From an uncultured Clostridia bacterium (lineage in GTDB: Bacteria > Bacillota > Clostridia > Oscillospirales > Acutalibacteraceae): 43,102 nt of DNA. The notes under the pieces are model-generated. The model did no database searches and was not told the DNA's origin. It saw nothing but the letters and a program-made list of their open reading frames with translations. The position numbers and the translations under genes were made by a program. The stretch covers positions 1-43,102 of the forward strand of contig CAMMVF010000021.1 of NCBI GenBank assembly GCA_946500295.1, given 5' to 3'. Shown here one piece after another: positions 1 to 8,196 of this stretch (position 1 is its first letter; each line of letters starts with the position of its first letter).

Positions 1-263
1 GTTCACTACGGCTCTTTAGTGGGGTGTGTGTAATCGGTTACTCTCGGTGACCCCCTAAAAAGGCTAAAAGACTATGCTTCTGCATAGCCTTTTAGTGGGG
101 TGCGTGTAATCGGTTACTCTCGGTGACCCCCATAAAAGGCTAAAGAGCCATAGCGTTCACTACGGCTCTTTAGTGGGGTGTGTGTAATCGGTTACTCTCG
201 GTGACACCCTAAAAAGGCTAAAAGACTATGCTTCTGCATAGCCTTTTAGTGGGGTGTGTGTAA
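1..263. repeat. Tandem array of hairpin-forming repeats
   Basis: The word tagtggggtg recurs at 18, 94, 171 and 248, a period of 76-77 bp. Two alternating half-units make a 154-bp higher unit (position 1 matches position 155). Each half-unit joins a conserved block, which begins with GGGGTG and ends with GTGACCCC, to a long hairpin. One hairpin has arms ctaaaagactatgc and gcatagccttttag; the other has arms ctaaagagcc and ggctctttag. The last copy stops at about 263 and the first is cut by the window edge. There is no spacer diversity, so this is not CRISPR. Function unknown. Confidence 0.85.
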
Positions 264-644
264 TATGTAAAGCAGTCAAAACTGTACGTCATAAGCACTC
301 TTACTCCGCCGTCTCATCAACGGCTATTACACATTATACTCAATTTTCAGCAAACATCAAGCTAATTGTACGGTTGGGCAAAAAATCCGTACGAATAGGA
401 ATTTTGTGTCTCACATTCTACTTCAGCGCTATATTTTACATCTCTACATTCTAATGGCAGCGTCCTTTTTTAACTCCAGCCCTTTTAAGTCTGTGCTAAA
501 TTCAAGCTTATCGCCGTTTGCCTTTCTCTCGGTTTCAGTCTATGTTATCGCCTGCTATATCTCAAAACGAGACATAGCTCCAATGGCAATTTATCTAAAG
601 CTAAAGCCGCACAGGAATAAAAATAGCTTTCAGCACTGCCCTTA
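264..644. other. Gene-poor region between repeat array and yoeB
   Basis: I see no convincing gene here. On the minus strand, a stretch of about 30 codons ending in TAG at 444-446 has a coding-like, charged composition. It has a stop just upstream and no start or ribosome binding site, so at most it is a remnant. The forward open frames have poor composition and no ribosome binding site. Confidence 0.4.
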
Positions 645-911
645 CTACCTCTCATAGTGTGACCAAAGGCTGATTATCTTTACTATTTTTTCTTCCTCGT
701 AAATTTGATACACGAGCCTGTGCTGAATATTTATTCTGCGGAAATATGCCCCAGCCATATTTCCAACCAGCTTTTCAAAGGGTGGTGGCGTTGTAAACGG
801 ATCTTCTCGCAAAATATCAATCAACGCCCTTGCTGTTTTATCCAAATGGGCAGATTTCAGCTTTGGAATATCCTTAACGGCTGTCTTTGTATAAACGATT
901 TTATAGCTCAC
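645..911 (-). CDS. yoeB: YoeB/Txe-type mRNA interferase toxin
   Basis: An 88-residue toxin of the RelE superfamily, Txe/YoeB branch. These toxins cleave mRNA in the ribosomal A site. Residues expected for YoeB catalysis are present: Glu46 and Arg65 at the same numbers as in the E. coli protein, and a C-terminal His85-Tyr86 pair in SHYER (83-84 in E. coli). I chose the GTG start at 909-911 because its bases overlap the TGA of the antitoxin by four, the usual translational coupling. A longer frame starts at 938 but would lie inside the antitoxin gene. It follows the yefM homologue in one transcript. The family assignment is firm; activity is inferred. Confidence 0.9.
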   Translation of the reverse strand: MSYKIVYTKTAVKDIPKLKSAHLDKTARALIDILREDPFTTPPPFEKLVGNMAGAYFRRINIQHRLVYQIYEEEKIVKIISLWSHYER

Positions 912-1156
912 CACTCCACCTCGTCTTCGGATATACACTGTTCAACCGGAGTGTTCAGTCCGTCTGCGATTTTTTCCTTCATCGTCGGTATTGTACTCAG
1001 GTTCAGTGTTTCTACCATTCCTCTGTAATCCTCTTCGGAAATCAATATGGCATTGCCGTCTTTGGTAGATATATTTACAGGCTCGTTGAATTTTACTGTC
1101 TGCTCGAGCAGGCTGTAAAGATTCTTTCGGAAATTAGTTGCATTTGTATTTGTCAT
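908..1156 (-). CDS. yefM: YefM-type antitoxin
   Basis: An 82-residue antitoxin (Phd/YefM family) that would bind the YoeB toxin through its acidic C-terminus (ending SEDEVEW) and repress its own promoter through its N-terminal fold. The N-terminus (NATNFRKNLYSLLEQ) and the block NISTKDGNAILISEEDY are typical of YefM. A ribosome binding site (GAGG) lies 8 bases before the ATG at 1154-1156; the adjacent ATG at 1157-1159 is equally possible. It overlaps the toxin gene by four bases. A promoter and paired operator sites lie just upstream. Confidence 0.92.
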   Translation of the reverse strand: MTNTNATNFRKNLYSLLEQTVKFNEPVNISTKDGNAILISEEDYRGMVETLNLSTIPTMKEKIADGLNTPVEQCISEDEVEW

Positions 1157-1174
1157 CATTCTCACCTCAACTAT

Positions 1175-1203
1175 ATTATAGCGTACGGCTTTACGTACGT
1201 CAA
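1175..1203 (-). promoter_or_regulatory. yefM-yoeB promoter with paired operator sites
   Basis: On the minus strand TTGACG (1198-1203) and TATAAT (1175-1180) are separated by exactly 17 bases, a sigma-A type promoter. Two CGTACG hexamers lie at 1182-1187 and 1194-1199, 12 bp centre to centre, inside the spacer and touching the -35 box. Paired palindromes with a GTAC core and 12-bp spacing match the geometry known for the E. coli yefM-yoeB operator (TGTACA cores). Confidence 0.88.
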
Positions 1204-1237
1204 TAGTCAAGCATACAAAAGGCTATTAAAAAAATTT

Positions 1238-3157
1238 TTACGTCTCCTTCTCCAGCGGGAACACCGCTCTGACAATAAAGCTCTTGTCCCCTCGCTCAAT
1301 AACCATCGAGCCGCCCACAGCGTCGCAACAACGGTACATCACCCCAATGCCAAAGCCGTGGGACTCGGGGGCGTCAGTCTTTTCCGTAACAAAGCCCTCG
1401 CCCTGTCTGCGAAGATTATCGGAGGCGGAATTTTGACAGCCGATTATAATCTTGCCGCTTTTAAGCTTCATTCTCAGCTTTATCCATCTTTTTTCTCCCT
1501 GCGGCAGTCTCTCGCACGCCTCTATGGCGTTTTCCAGCATATTCATCAAAAAGCTCGAAAACGCAATAGTACTCACGTTAAGCGTCTTTGGCAGATTTAT
1601 GCTGACATCGGTCTCTATCCCATTTTCGCCGACAGTACACAGCTTGCTTGAAACTATGGCGCTGACCATGGTATTTTCCGAATAGTAAATCATTCCCCGG
1701 GGCTTGATATTAACCTCGTTGTTGACCTTTTCGATATAACCGTCCAGCTTGTCGTAAAGCCCGTTTTTCGACATTATGCTCATAGTCTCGAGGTGATGAC
1801 GCAGCTCGTGGCGGGTGCGGCGAACCTCGTCTATAGTCTTGCTCAAATTTGTAATATATTCTCGGGTCAGCTGATTTTGAACCGCCATATGCTGGTAGTC
1901 GGCGGCGGCGGTCGCCGTATCTACAACAAACTCAACCAGGGCGACTATTATGATACAGCTCGAAAGATAGGGCTGAAAAAAGTTCTCCTTTGACTGCACC
2001 AAAAAATCATCAAGCACAAATGACGAATCAACAGCGCCGCAGTATATGCCCCACAGACAAAAGCCGACTATTCCTGCCAGTTCAAGCATGAAAAAGTATT
2101 TATAAAAAAACGAACCGTTTTTCCACTCAATGAAGGCTATGATAAACACCATCATAAGCTGGGCGTAATAAATTATGTGACAGACCGATATTACCTTTTC
2201 AATAGCCTCGCTGCCAACAAAGCAGGCAAAAATATACGAAATCAAAACTACCCCCGCATATACGGCTGAAACAACTACGAGGGGCTTGGTGTTATTCCTT
2301 GCCTTCAGCGTCAAAAATATCAGCATAACGCCCGTTGCAAATACCGAGAGAAAATCCGAGATATGATAGCTGCGGAACACCTGCGCAAGCTGCCCGTCTA
2401 TTGCTATATAATCAACATTCAGCGGTAAGAAAACATAGACAGACGAGTACACCGCCAGCACCAGCATGGCAATAGCGGTTTTTCCCCTCATAATGCCAGC
2501 CAGAAACACGCAGAGCGTGAAAATTGCAAACACCATAGAGTACACAGCCCTCACTACCCCGCCTATCACGTTGGTGCTTTCCGCTCCGAAAATAGTCTTT
2601 GAATTTGCAAGACTAATCCTCGGCAGCTCCACCTCTCCCCCGCTCGGGGAGAAAATTACCGTCAGCGTCTTGCCCACATAGTTGTCGGGCAGGGTTATCA
2701 TCGTTTCACTCGAGGACAGCAGGGCGTTTTCACTCAGCGTGACCCCGTTTTCATCGAGAGCAAGTTCAGTATTTGCATACAACAGCTCGTTATCGAGATA
2801 GACTGCGGCAGGGTATTCCACACGGTTTAGGTCGAGCAGAGCGCCGTCTAGCTCCTCGTTTATTATCCTTTCGCAGTAAACCTCGCTGTCACTGCTCAGC
2901 ACAGCCTTACCGTTTACCGAATTCGGCTGTATATACTGCTGCCGCCCGTCCTCGACCACATAAAAGCTCCACTCGCTGTTTTCTGCGAGATAGTCGTCGA
3001 GGAGAAGCGGCTTATTGAAATTTAGATTGTTATTATATAAGTAGATTATCAGACAGCCTATAAAGGCAAGGCAAAATACCGCTATAAACGCAAACGACCA
3101 TTTTTTGCCCTTATTCCCACGAAAGATATTGTCAAGAGTGCTGTGTGTTCTTTTCAT
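1238..3157 (-). CDS. Membrane sensor histidine kinase, GHKL/AgrC-like
   Basis: A 639-residue sensor kinase. One membrane segment (residues about 20-41) is followed by about 165 outward residues resembling the beta-sandwich of 7TMR-DISM sensors, then about seven membrane segments (roughly 208-415). The cytoplasmic kinase has an H-box RHELRHH (449-455, one of its histidines being the likely phosphoacceptor), an N-box with NMLENAIEA (about 539-547) and a G-box SHGFGIGV (about 599-606). I chose the ATG at 3155-3157 because it overlaps the TGA of the response regulator by one base; the longer frame has no support. The pair is co-transcribed. The 7TM sensor part suggests a small-molecule or carbohydrate ligand, but the ligand is unknown. 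No agrB or agrD is nearby. Confidence 0.88.
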   Translation of the reverse strand: MKRTHSTLDNIFRGNKGKKWSFAFIAVFCLAFIGCLIIYLYNNNLNFNKPLLLDDYLAENSEWSFYVVEDGRQQYIQPNSVNGKAVLSSDSEVYCERIINEELDGALLDLNRVEYPAAVYLDNELLYANTELALDENGVTLSENALLSSSETMITLPDNYVGKTLTVIFSPSGGEVELPRISLANSKTIFGAESTNVIGGVVRAVYSMVFAIFTLCVFLAGIMRGKTAIAMLVLAVYSSVYVFLPLNVDYIAIDGQLAQVFRSYHISDFLSVFATGVMLIFLTLKARNNTKPLVVVSAVYAGVVLISYIFACFVGSEAIEKVISVCHIIYYAQLMMVFIIAFIEWKNGSFFYKYFFMLELAGIVGFCLWGIYCGAVDSSFVLDDFLVQSKENFFQPYLSSCIIIVALVEFVVDTATAAADYQHMAVQNQLTREYITNLSKTIDEVRRTRHELRHHLETMSIMSKNGLYDKLDGYIEKVNNEVNIKPRGMIYYSENTMVSAIVSSKLCTVGENGIETDVSINLPKTLNVSTIAFSSFLMNMLENAIEACERLPQGEKRWIKLRMKLKSGKIIIGCQNSASDNLRRQGEGFVTEKTDAPESHGFGIGVMYRCCDAVGGSMVIERGDKSFIVRAVFPLEKET

Positions 3158-3876
3158 CAGATAAAGTCCTCCACGGGATTTATGTAATCGACAAAAGCCT
3201 TCTTGGCTTTGTTGTAGCTGTTTTTGGCTATCGGCACGGTGGAGCCGTCGGAGAGGGTGAAGCTGTAGCGGTCGATTCTCTCCACATAGCTCATATTCAC
3301 AACATAGCTTCGGTGGCAGCGAAAAAACAAGGGTTTCGGCAGCTCCTCGCAAAAAGCCGAGAACGTACCCACGGCGGTAAATCGCCGTCCGTCGTTCAAA
3401 TTCAGCACTATGTCCGTGCGTATAACCTCGCAACAGGTTATATCCTCACAGCCGAGCTTTATACGCCCGCTCTCCTTTGAATTTATCAGAAGCGGCGGCA
3501 GGCTCCTGCGGGATTTCAGGCAGCGCTTGATAGTCTGCTTAAGCTTACCGGTATCAACAGGCTTTAATATATAATCAACCGGATAAGCGCTGTAGCCTGC
3601 CAGAGCGAACTCGGGACTTGAGGTTATAAAAATTATATCCGTCTCCACTCCCCTGGAGCGAAGCTGCCCGGCATATTCAATCCCGTTTTCATTTCCGAGC
3701 ATTATATCGAGAATGATGAGGTCGTAGTTTTTCTCGCTCAGCTCAAGCCGACTGATGCTTTCAAAGCAGTCTATGCTCGCCTGCTCCTCTTCCTGCTCGA
3801 ATATATCAATTAAAATTTGCCTTGTCGAGTCGCAAAAGCTCTGCTCATCGTCACAAATTGCTATTGAGTACAACAC
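3157..3876 (-). CDS. LytTR-family response regulator (AgrA/LytR type)
   Basis: A 239-residue response regulator. The receiver domain (residues 1-120) has acidic residues Asp9-Asp10, the phosphoacceptor Asp57 in LIILDIMLG, and Lys in LKPVD. A LytTR DNA-binding domain (about 137-236) contains RCHRSYVVN, typical of the family. The start is probably GTG at 3876, behind a GGGGG ribosome binding site; TTG at 3873 is also plausible. It sits 58 bases after parC and overlaps the kinase start by one base. The cognate kinase is the next gene, and the target promoters are not known. Confidence 0.9.
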   Translation of the reverse strand: MLYSIAICDDEQSFCDSTRQILIDIFEQEEEQASIDCFESISRLELSEKNYDLIILDIMLGNENGIEYAGQLRSRGVETDIIFITSSPEFALAGYSAYPVDYILKPVDTGKLKQTIKRCLKSRRSLPPLLINSKESGRIKLGCEDITCCEVIRTDIVLNLNDGRRFTAVGTFSAFCEELPKPLFFRCHRSYVVNMSYVERIDRYSFTLSDGSTVPIAKNSYNKAKKAFVDYINPVEDFI

Positions 3877-3920
3877 ATCACCCCCTGAGCGCTGCGTAGC
3901 AGCGCAGTGATATATCACTG

Positions 3921-3952
3921 CAGCTTAAGCTGATTTAAATCAGCTTAAGCTG
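3921..3952. repeat. Perfect 32-bp palindrome across the parC stop codon
   Basis: The 32 bases equal their own reverse complement, with TTTAAA at the centre. The minus-strand TAA of parC (3935-3937) lies near the middle. A second short palindrome (tgatatatca) lies just before it at 3908-3917. There is no T-run, so it is not a classical terminator. It could attenuate or process the parC to response-regulator transcript, or bind a dimeric protein. Confidence 0.9.
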
Positions 3953-6169
3953 CTCCCCGCTGTCCTCCTCGGCAGGAAAAGCGCCCAAAGCCGGCAGGGT
4001 TTTACTGCGGTAGCGGGAGGGCTTCTCAAATATCCCCTCCCGATACTTCTCAATCTTCATCACCCTCTGACCCTTTTTGAGCCTCATGACAGAAACGCCC
4101 TGGGTGCTTCTGGTGGATTTGACGTTCAAAGCAGAGGTGTCAATAAGCAACATTCTCCCGGAGCTTGCCGTCAGCACCGCCTGATTGTCCTCGGGCAGAT
4201 ACAGTATTCCCGCAAGCGGCGATTTATCGCTGTAGGCTGAGGTCAGCCGCTTTCTGTTTGTCTTGGTTTCATAAAGCTCAAGCCCAAGCTTTGCGACCTT
4301 TCCGTTTTCAAAGGCAAACAGCAGAATTCCCTTGTAGTCCTTGGTAACCACCATATCCACAGCCTGCTCGCCCTCCTCCATTTGGAGCTTCGCAGGGATA
4401 TATTCCCCGAGCACGCTCGCCTTGGTGTCTGAAAAGTCGCAGGCCCTCGCCTTATAAACCCTGCACTGATTTGTGAAGAACAAAAGCTCAGCCGCGTTCG
4501 TAGTCTCCACCTCACGCAGGATAGCGTCGCCGTCCTTAAGCTTCTGCTCGCCGCTCATTCTCAGCGACTGCGGTGTTATCTTCTTGAAATAGCCGTCGCG
4601 GGTGAAAAACAGGGTAACCGGGTAGTCGGGTATCTCCTCGGCAGGCTCGTCGTCGGCAATCTCGTCGGGATAAATCAGCATACACCGTCTCGGCTGACCG
4701 TACTTTTCCGCTACCTCCTTAAGCTCCTTAACTATTATATTTTTAACCTTTGTCTTGCTCTGCAAAATAGACTCAAGCTCGGCTATCTCGCTTTCAAGCT
4801 TGTCGATTTCATCTGTTCGCTTTAAAATATACTCTCTGTTGAGGTGACGGAGCTTAATCTCGGCTACATATTCCGCCTGAATCTCGTCAATGCCAAAGCC
4901 TATCATCAGGTTCGGCACGACCTCGCTCTCCTCCTCAGTCTCTCTGACAATTTTTACAGCCTTGTCTATGTCGAGCAGTATAAGCTCCAAGCCCTTTAGC
5001 AGGTGGAGCTTGTCCTGCTTTTTGTGCAGCTCAAAATACGTTCTTCTCCGCACGCACTCCACACGGAAGGCAGTCCATTCTGTGAGAAGCTCCCGAACGC
5101 CCATAACCCTCGGAGCGCCGCCGACGAGCACGTTGAAGTTACAGCTAAAGCTGTCCTCCAGGGTTGTGAGCTTGTAAAGCCTCTGCATGAGCCTGTCGGG
5201 GTCGGCGCCTCTTTTTAAATCTATGGTTATCTTGAGTCCGTCTATACCGGTTTCGTCCCTGACGTCCGAAATCTCCTTGATTTTCCCGCTCTTGACAAGC
5301 TCGACAATCTTCTCGATAATCACCTCGCAGGTGGTTGTAGGCGGAATTCCCAAAACGTCTATGCAGTTTGCACTCTTGTCATAGGAATAGCGTGAGCGAA
5401 GCTTAAAGCTTCCTCTGCCGGTTTTGTAAATATTGTCAAGCGCCGCCTTGTCGTAAATAATCTGCGCCCCTCCACTGAAATCGGGGGCAGGCAATGTTTC
5501 CGAGATATTGTGCTCGGGATTTTTTATAAGGGCTATCGTCGTCTCGCAAATCTCTCTCAGATTAAATGAGCAGATTGAGCTTGCCATGCCTACGGCTATA
5601 CCCGTGTTTGCGTTTACAAGCACCGACGGATAGCTTGCAGGCAGCAGCGTCGGCTCCTTCATCGTGTTGTCGTAGTTATCAACGAAATCGACCGTGTCCT
5701 TGTCAATATCCCTGAAAAGCTCGCCGCAGATAGGGTCGAGCTTCGCCTCGGTATATCTTGAAGCCGCCCATGCCATGTCACGGCTGTAAAACTTACCGAA
5801 GTTTCCCTTTGAGTCCACATAAGGGTGCAAAAGCGCTTCATATCCCCTGCTCAGCCTTACCATTGTGTCGTAGATTGCGGCGTCGCCGTGTGGGTTTAGC
5901 TTCATCGTCTGTCCCACTATGTTCGCCGACTTCGTCCTCGCCCCCGTCAGCAGCCCCATCTTGTACATTGTATAAAGCAGCTTGCGGTGGCTGGGCTTAA
6001 ATCCGTCTATCTCCGGAATCGCACGGGAGAGTATAACGCTCATGGCGTAGGGCATGTAGTTTTCCTCCAGAGTAGAGGGTATCTCCTGCTCTACCACAAC
6101 TCCCGCTCCCTTAATAACCCCCTTCACCTTTTTTTGAGGAGTTCTTGCTTCCTTCTTTCTTCTTGCCAT
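3935..6169 (-). CDS. parC: Topoisomerase IV subunit A, divergent
   Basis: A 744-residue type IIA topoisomerase A subunit. With ParE it would pass one DNA duplex through another, mainly to unlink daughter chromosomes. The active-site tyrosine is Tyr139 in ASRYTEAKL. The quinolone-region block NPHGDAAIYDTMV has Ala97 where E. coli GyrA has Ser83, and Asp101 where it has Asp87. A coiled coil near 380-480 leads to a C-terminal beta-pinwheel region. I see no GyrA-box (QRRGGKG-like) in it, which favours topoisomerase IV over gyrase. GAGGTGG lies before the ATG, and the gap after parE is only 11 bases, so they form one operon. Confidence 0.9.
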   Translation of the reverse strand: MARRKKEARTPQKKVKGVIKGAGVVVEQEIPSTLEENYMPYAMSVILSRAIPEIDGFKPSHRKLLYTMYKMGLLTGARTKSANIVGQTMKLNPHGDAAIYDTMVRLSRGYEALLHPYVDSKGNFGKFYSRDMAWAASRYTEAKLDPICGELFRDIDKDTVDFVDNYDNTMKEPTLLPASYPSVLVNANTGIAVGMASSICSFNLREICETTIALIKNPEHNISETLPAPDFSGGAQIIYDKAALDNIYKTGRGSFKLRSRYSYDKSANCIDVLGIPPTTTCEVIIEKIVELVKSGKIKEISDVRDETGIDGLKITIDLKRGADPDRLMQRLYKLTTLEDSFSCNFNVLVGGAPRVMGVRELLTEWTAFRVECVRRRTYFELHKKQDKLHLLKGLELILLDIDKAVKIVRETEEESEVVPNLMIGFGIDEIQAEYVAEIKLRHLNREYILKRTDEIDKLESEIAELESILQSKTKVKNIIVKELKEVAEKYGQPRRCMLIYPDEIADDEPAEEIPDYPVTLFFTRDGYFKKITPQSLRMSGEQKLKDGDAILREVETTNAAELLFFTNQCRVYKARACDFSDTKASVLGEYIPAKLQMEEGEQAVDMVVTKDYKGILLFAFENGKVAKLGLELYETKTNRKRLTSAYSDKSPLAGILYLPEDNQAVLTASSGRMLLIDTSALNVKSTRSTQGVSVMRLKKGQRVMKIEKYREGIFEKPSRYRSKTLPALGAFPAEEDSGEQLKLI

Positions 6170-6180
6170 TTATATCCACC

Positions 6181-8166
6181 TCAGCTCAAGTCGAGATTAT
6201 CTATATACTTCTCGCCGTTTTCGATTATAAATTCCTTCCTGCCGCTCAGGTTGTCACCCAGCAGAATATCAAACATCATGCTGCTTTGCTCCGCATGACC
6301 GGGCATAACCTTTATGAGCCTGCGTGTGTCGGGGTTCATTGTGGTGAGGCTCATCATATCCGGCTCGTTTTCACCAAGTCCCTTTGAGCGCTGGACGGTG
6401 AATTTGCCCTTTATCTGCGAGATAAATTCCTCCTTCTCGGCTTCGGTATAGGCAAAATACACCTCGTCGGAGGAATTTATCTCATAAAGCGGCGACTCGG
6501 CGATAAAGACCTTGCCCATGTCTATGAGGGTGGGCGTAAGGCGGTAAAGCATTGTAAGCACCAGAGTGCGAATCTGGAAGCCGTCAACGTCCGCATCTGT
6601 ACAGATTATGACCTTGCTCCAGCGCAGGTTATCTATATCGAAGGTGGAAAGGTCCTTGTTCGCCTTGGTTTTTACCTCTACCCCACAGCCGAGAACCTTT
6701 AATAAATCTGTAATTATCTCGCTTTTAAATATCTTGTTGTAATCCGCCTTGAGGCAGTTTAAAATCTTACCCCTTATCGGCATAATCGCCTGAAAGTCAG
6801 GGTCTCTCGCCTGCTTACAAGCGCCCAAAGCCGAGTCTCCCTCAACTATAAACAGCTCCCTTTCGTCCTTTGAACGACTGCGGCAGTCTACAAATTTAGC
6901 CACACGGGAGGTCATGTCCATCTTTGAGGTTAGGTTTTTCTGGATATTCAGCCTGGTTTTCTCAGCGCTTTCACGGCTTCTTTTATTTATCAGCACCTGA
7001 GAGGCTATTTTGTCAGCCTCCATCGGATTTTCAATAAAGTAAACCTCCAGCTGGTGGCGCAGAAACTCGTTCATAGCCTGCTGGATTCCCTTATTGGTAA
7101 TCGCCTTTTTTGTCTGGTTAGCATATGATGTCACCGAGGAAAAGGACGAGCTTATCAGCACCAGGCAGTCCTCAACGTCTGCAAATTTAATCTTGCTCTC
7201 GTTTTTATTATACTTGCTGTTTTGCTTTAAATATGAATCAATCTGATAGACAAAGGCGTTTTTGACCGCCTGCTCCGGCGAGCCTCCGTGCTCAAGCCAG
7301 CTGGAGTTGTGGTAATATTCCGTAAGAGAAATTTGATTTGAAAAAGTCAGCGCAAAGCTCATCTTGCACCTGTACTCGGGCTTGTCGTCACGGTCGCGGC
7401 ACATGCTCTCCCCCGACCAGCTCTGTATAGAGGTCAGCGCCTTGTCACCGACAAGCTCCTCCACATAATCCGCAATTCCGTTTTTGTAGTTAAACTCAGT
7501 CGTCTCAAAGCCCGAGCCACGCTGCTCTTTAAATGTAAAGTTCACCCCTGCGTTTACTATCGCCTGCCGCTTCAGGGTGTCCTTAAAATACTCCGAGGGA
7601 ATATCTATATCGGTGAAAACCTCCAAGTCGGGCTTCCAGTGGATTTTCGTTCCCGTGTCCTTTTTATCGTACTTTTCCTTTTTCAGTCCGCCGACGTTCT
7701 CGCCCCGCTCAAAATGCAGGGTATAACGGTAGCCGTCGCGGCGGATGTCAACGTCCATATATTCAGAGGCATACTGGGTTGAACACAGACCTAAACCGTT
7801 TAAGCCGAGGGAAAACTCATAGCTTTCGCTGTCGGAGTTATTGTACTTGCCTCCTGCGTAAAGCTCGCAGAACACAAGCTCCCAGTTGTACCTTTCCTCG
7901 TTTTTGTTGTAGTCTACCGGGATTCCACGCCCGAAGTCCTCGACCTCTATTGAGCCGTCGGAGAATTTGGTAAGGTTTATCTGTCTGCCAAAACCCTCCC
8001 TAGCCTCGTCTATTGAATTTGAAAGTATCTCAAATACGCTGTGGCAACAGCCGTCAAGACCGTCCGAGCCGAAGATTACCGCCGGACGCTTTCTTACTCT
8101 GTCCGCTCCCTTCAGGGAGACTATGCTGTCGTTTCCGTATTCCTGAGTTTGCTTCTTCCTTGCCAT
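6181..8166 (-). CDS. parE: Topoisomerase IV subunit B, divergent
   Basis: A 661-residue ATPase subunit of the type IIA topoisomerase. The GHKL ATPase has ILSNSIDEA (about 47-55) and FGRGIPV (about 78-84). The TOPRIM domain has EGDSALG (442-448) and DADVDG (525-530) for metal binding. The usual family form is EGDSAGG, so Leu replaces the first Gly. The ATP-lid segment NGLGLCSTQYAS also departs from the common GLHGVG form. The start is ATG 8164-8166, with GAGG six bases upstream. It lies 30 bases after uvrB and 11 before parC. The closest alternative is GyrB, but the pairing with a boxless ParC argues for topoisomerase IV. Confidence 0.9.
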   Translation of the reverse strand: MARKKQTQEYGNDSIVSLKGADRVRKRPAVIFGSDGLDGCCHSVFEILSNSIDEAREGFGRQINLTKFSDGSIEVEDFGRGIPVDYNKNEERYNWELVFCELYAGGKYNNSDSESYEFSLGLNGLGLCSTQYASEYMDVDIRRDGYRYTLHFERGENVGGLKKEKYDKKDTGTKIHWKPDLEVFTDIDIPSEYFKDTLKRQAIVNAGVNFTFKEQRGSGFETTEFNYKNGIADYVEELVGDKALTSIQSWSGESMCRDRDDKPEYRCKMSFALTFSNQISLTEYYHNSSWLEHGGSPEQAVKNAFVYQIDSYLKQNSKYNKNESKIKFADVEDCLVLISSSFSSVTSYANQTKKAITNKGIQQAMNEFLRHQLEVYFIENPMEADKIASQVLINKRSRESAEKTRLNIQKNLTSKMDMTSRVAKFVDCRSRSKDERELFIVEGDSALGACKQARDPDFQAIMPIRGKILNCLKADYNKIFKSEIITDLLKVLGCGVEVKTKANKDLSTFDIDNLRWSKVIICTDADVDGFQIRTLVLTMLYRLTPTLIDMGKVFIAESPLYEINSSDEVYFAYTEAEKEEFISQIKGKFTVQRSKGLGENEPDMMSLTTMNPDTRRLIKVMPGHAEQSSMMFDILLGDNLSGRKEFIIENGEKYIDNLDLS

Positions 8167-8196
8167 ATTAATCCTCAATCTTAGTTTATTTTTCCT

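Noticed and set aside
1-263. CRISPR array
   Set aside because: The units are repeated whole with no variable spacers, and the conserved block alternates with two fixed hairpins.
254-657. Two forward open frames
   Set aside because: They have no ribosome binding site, poor composition and no family likeness, and the first overlaps the repeat array.
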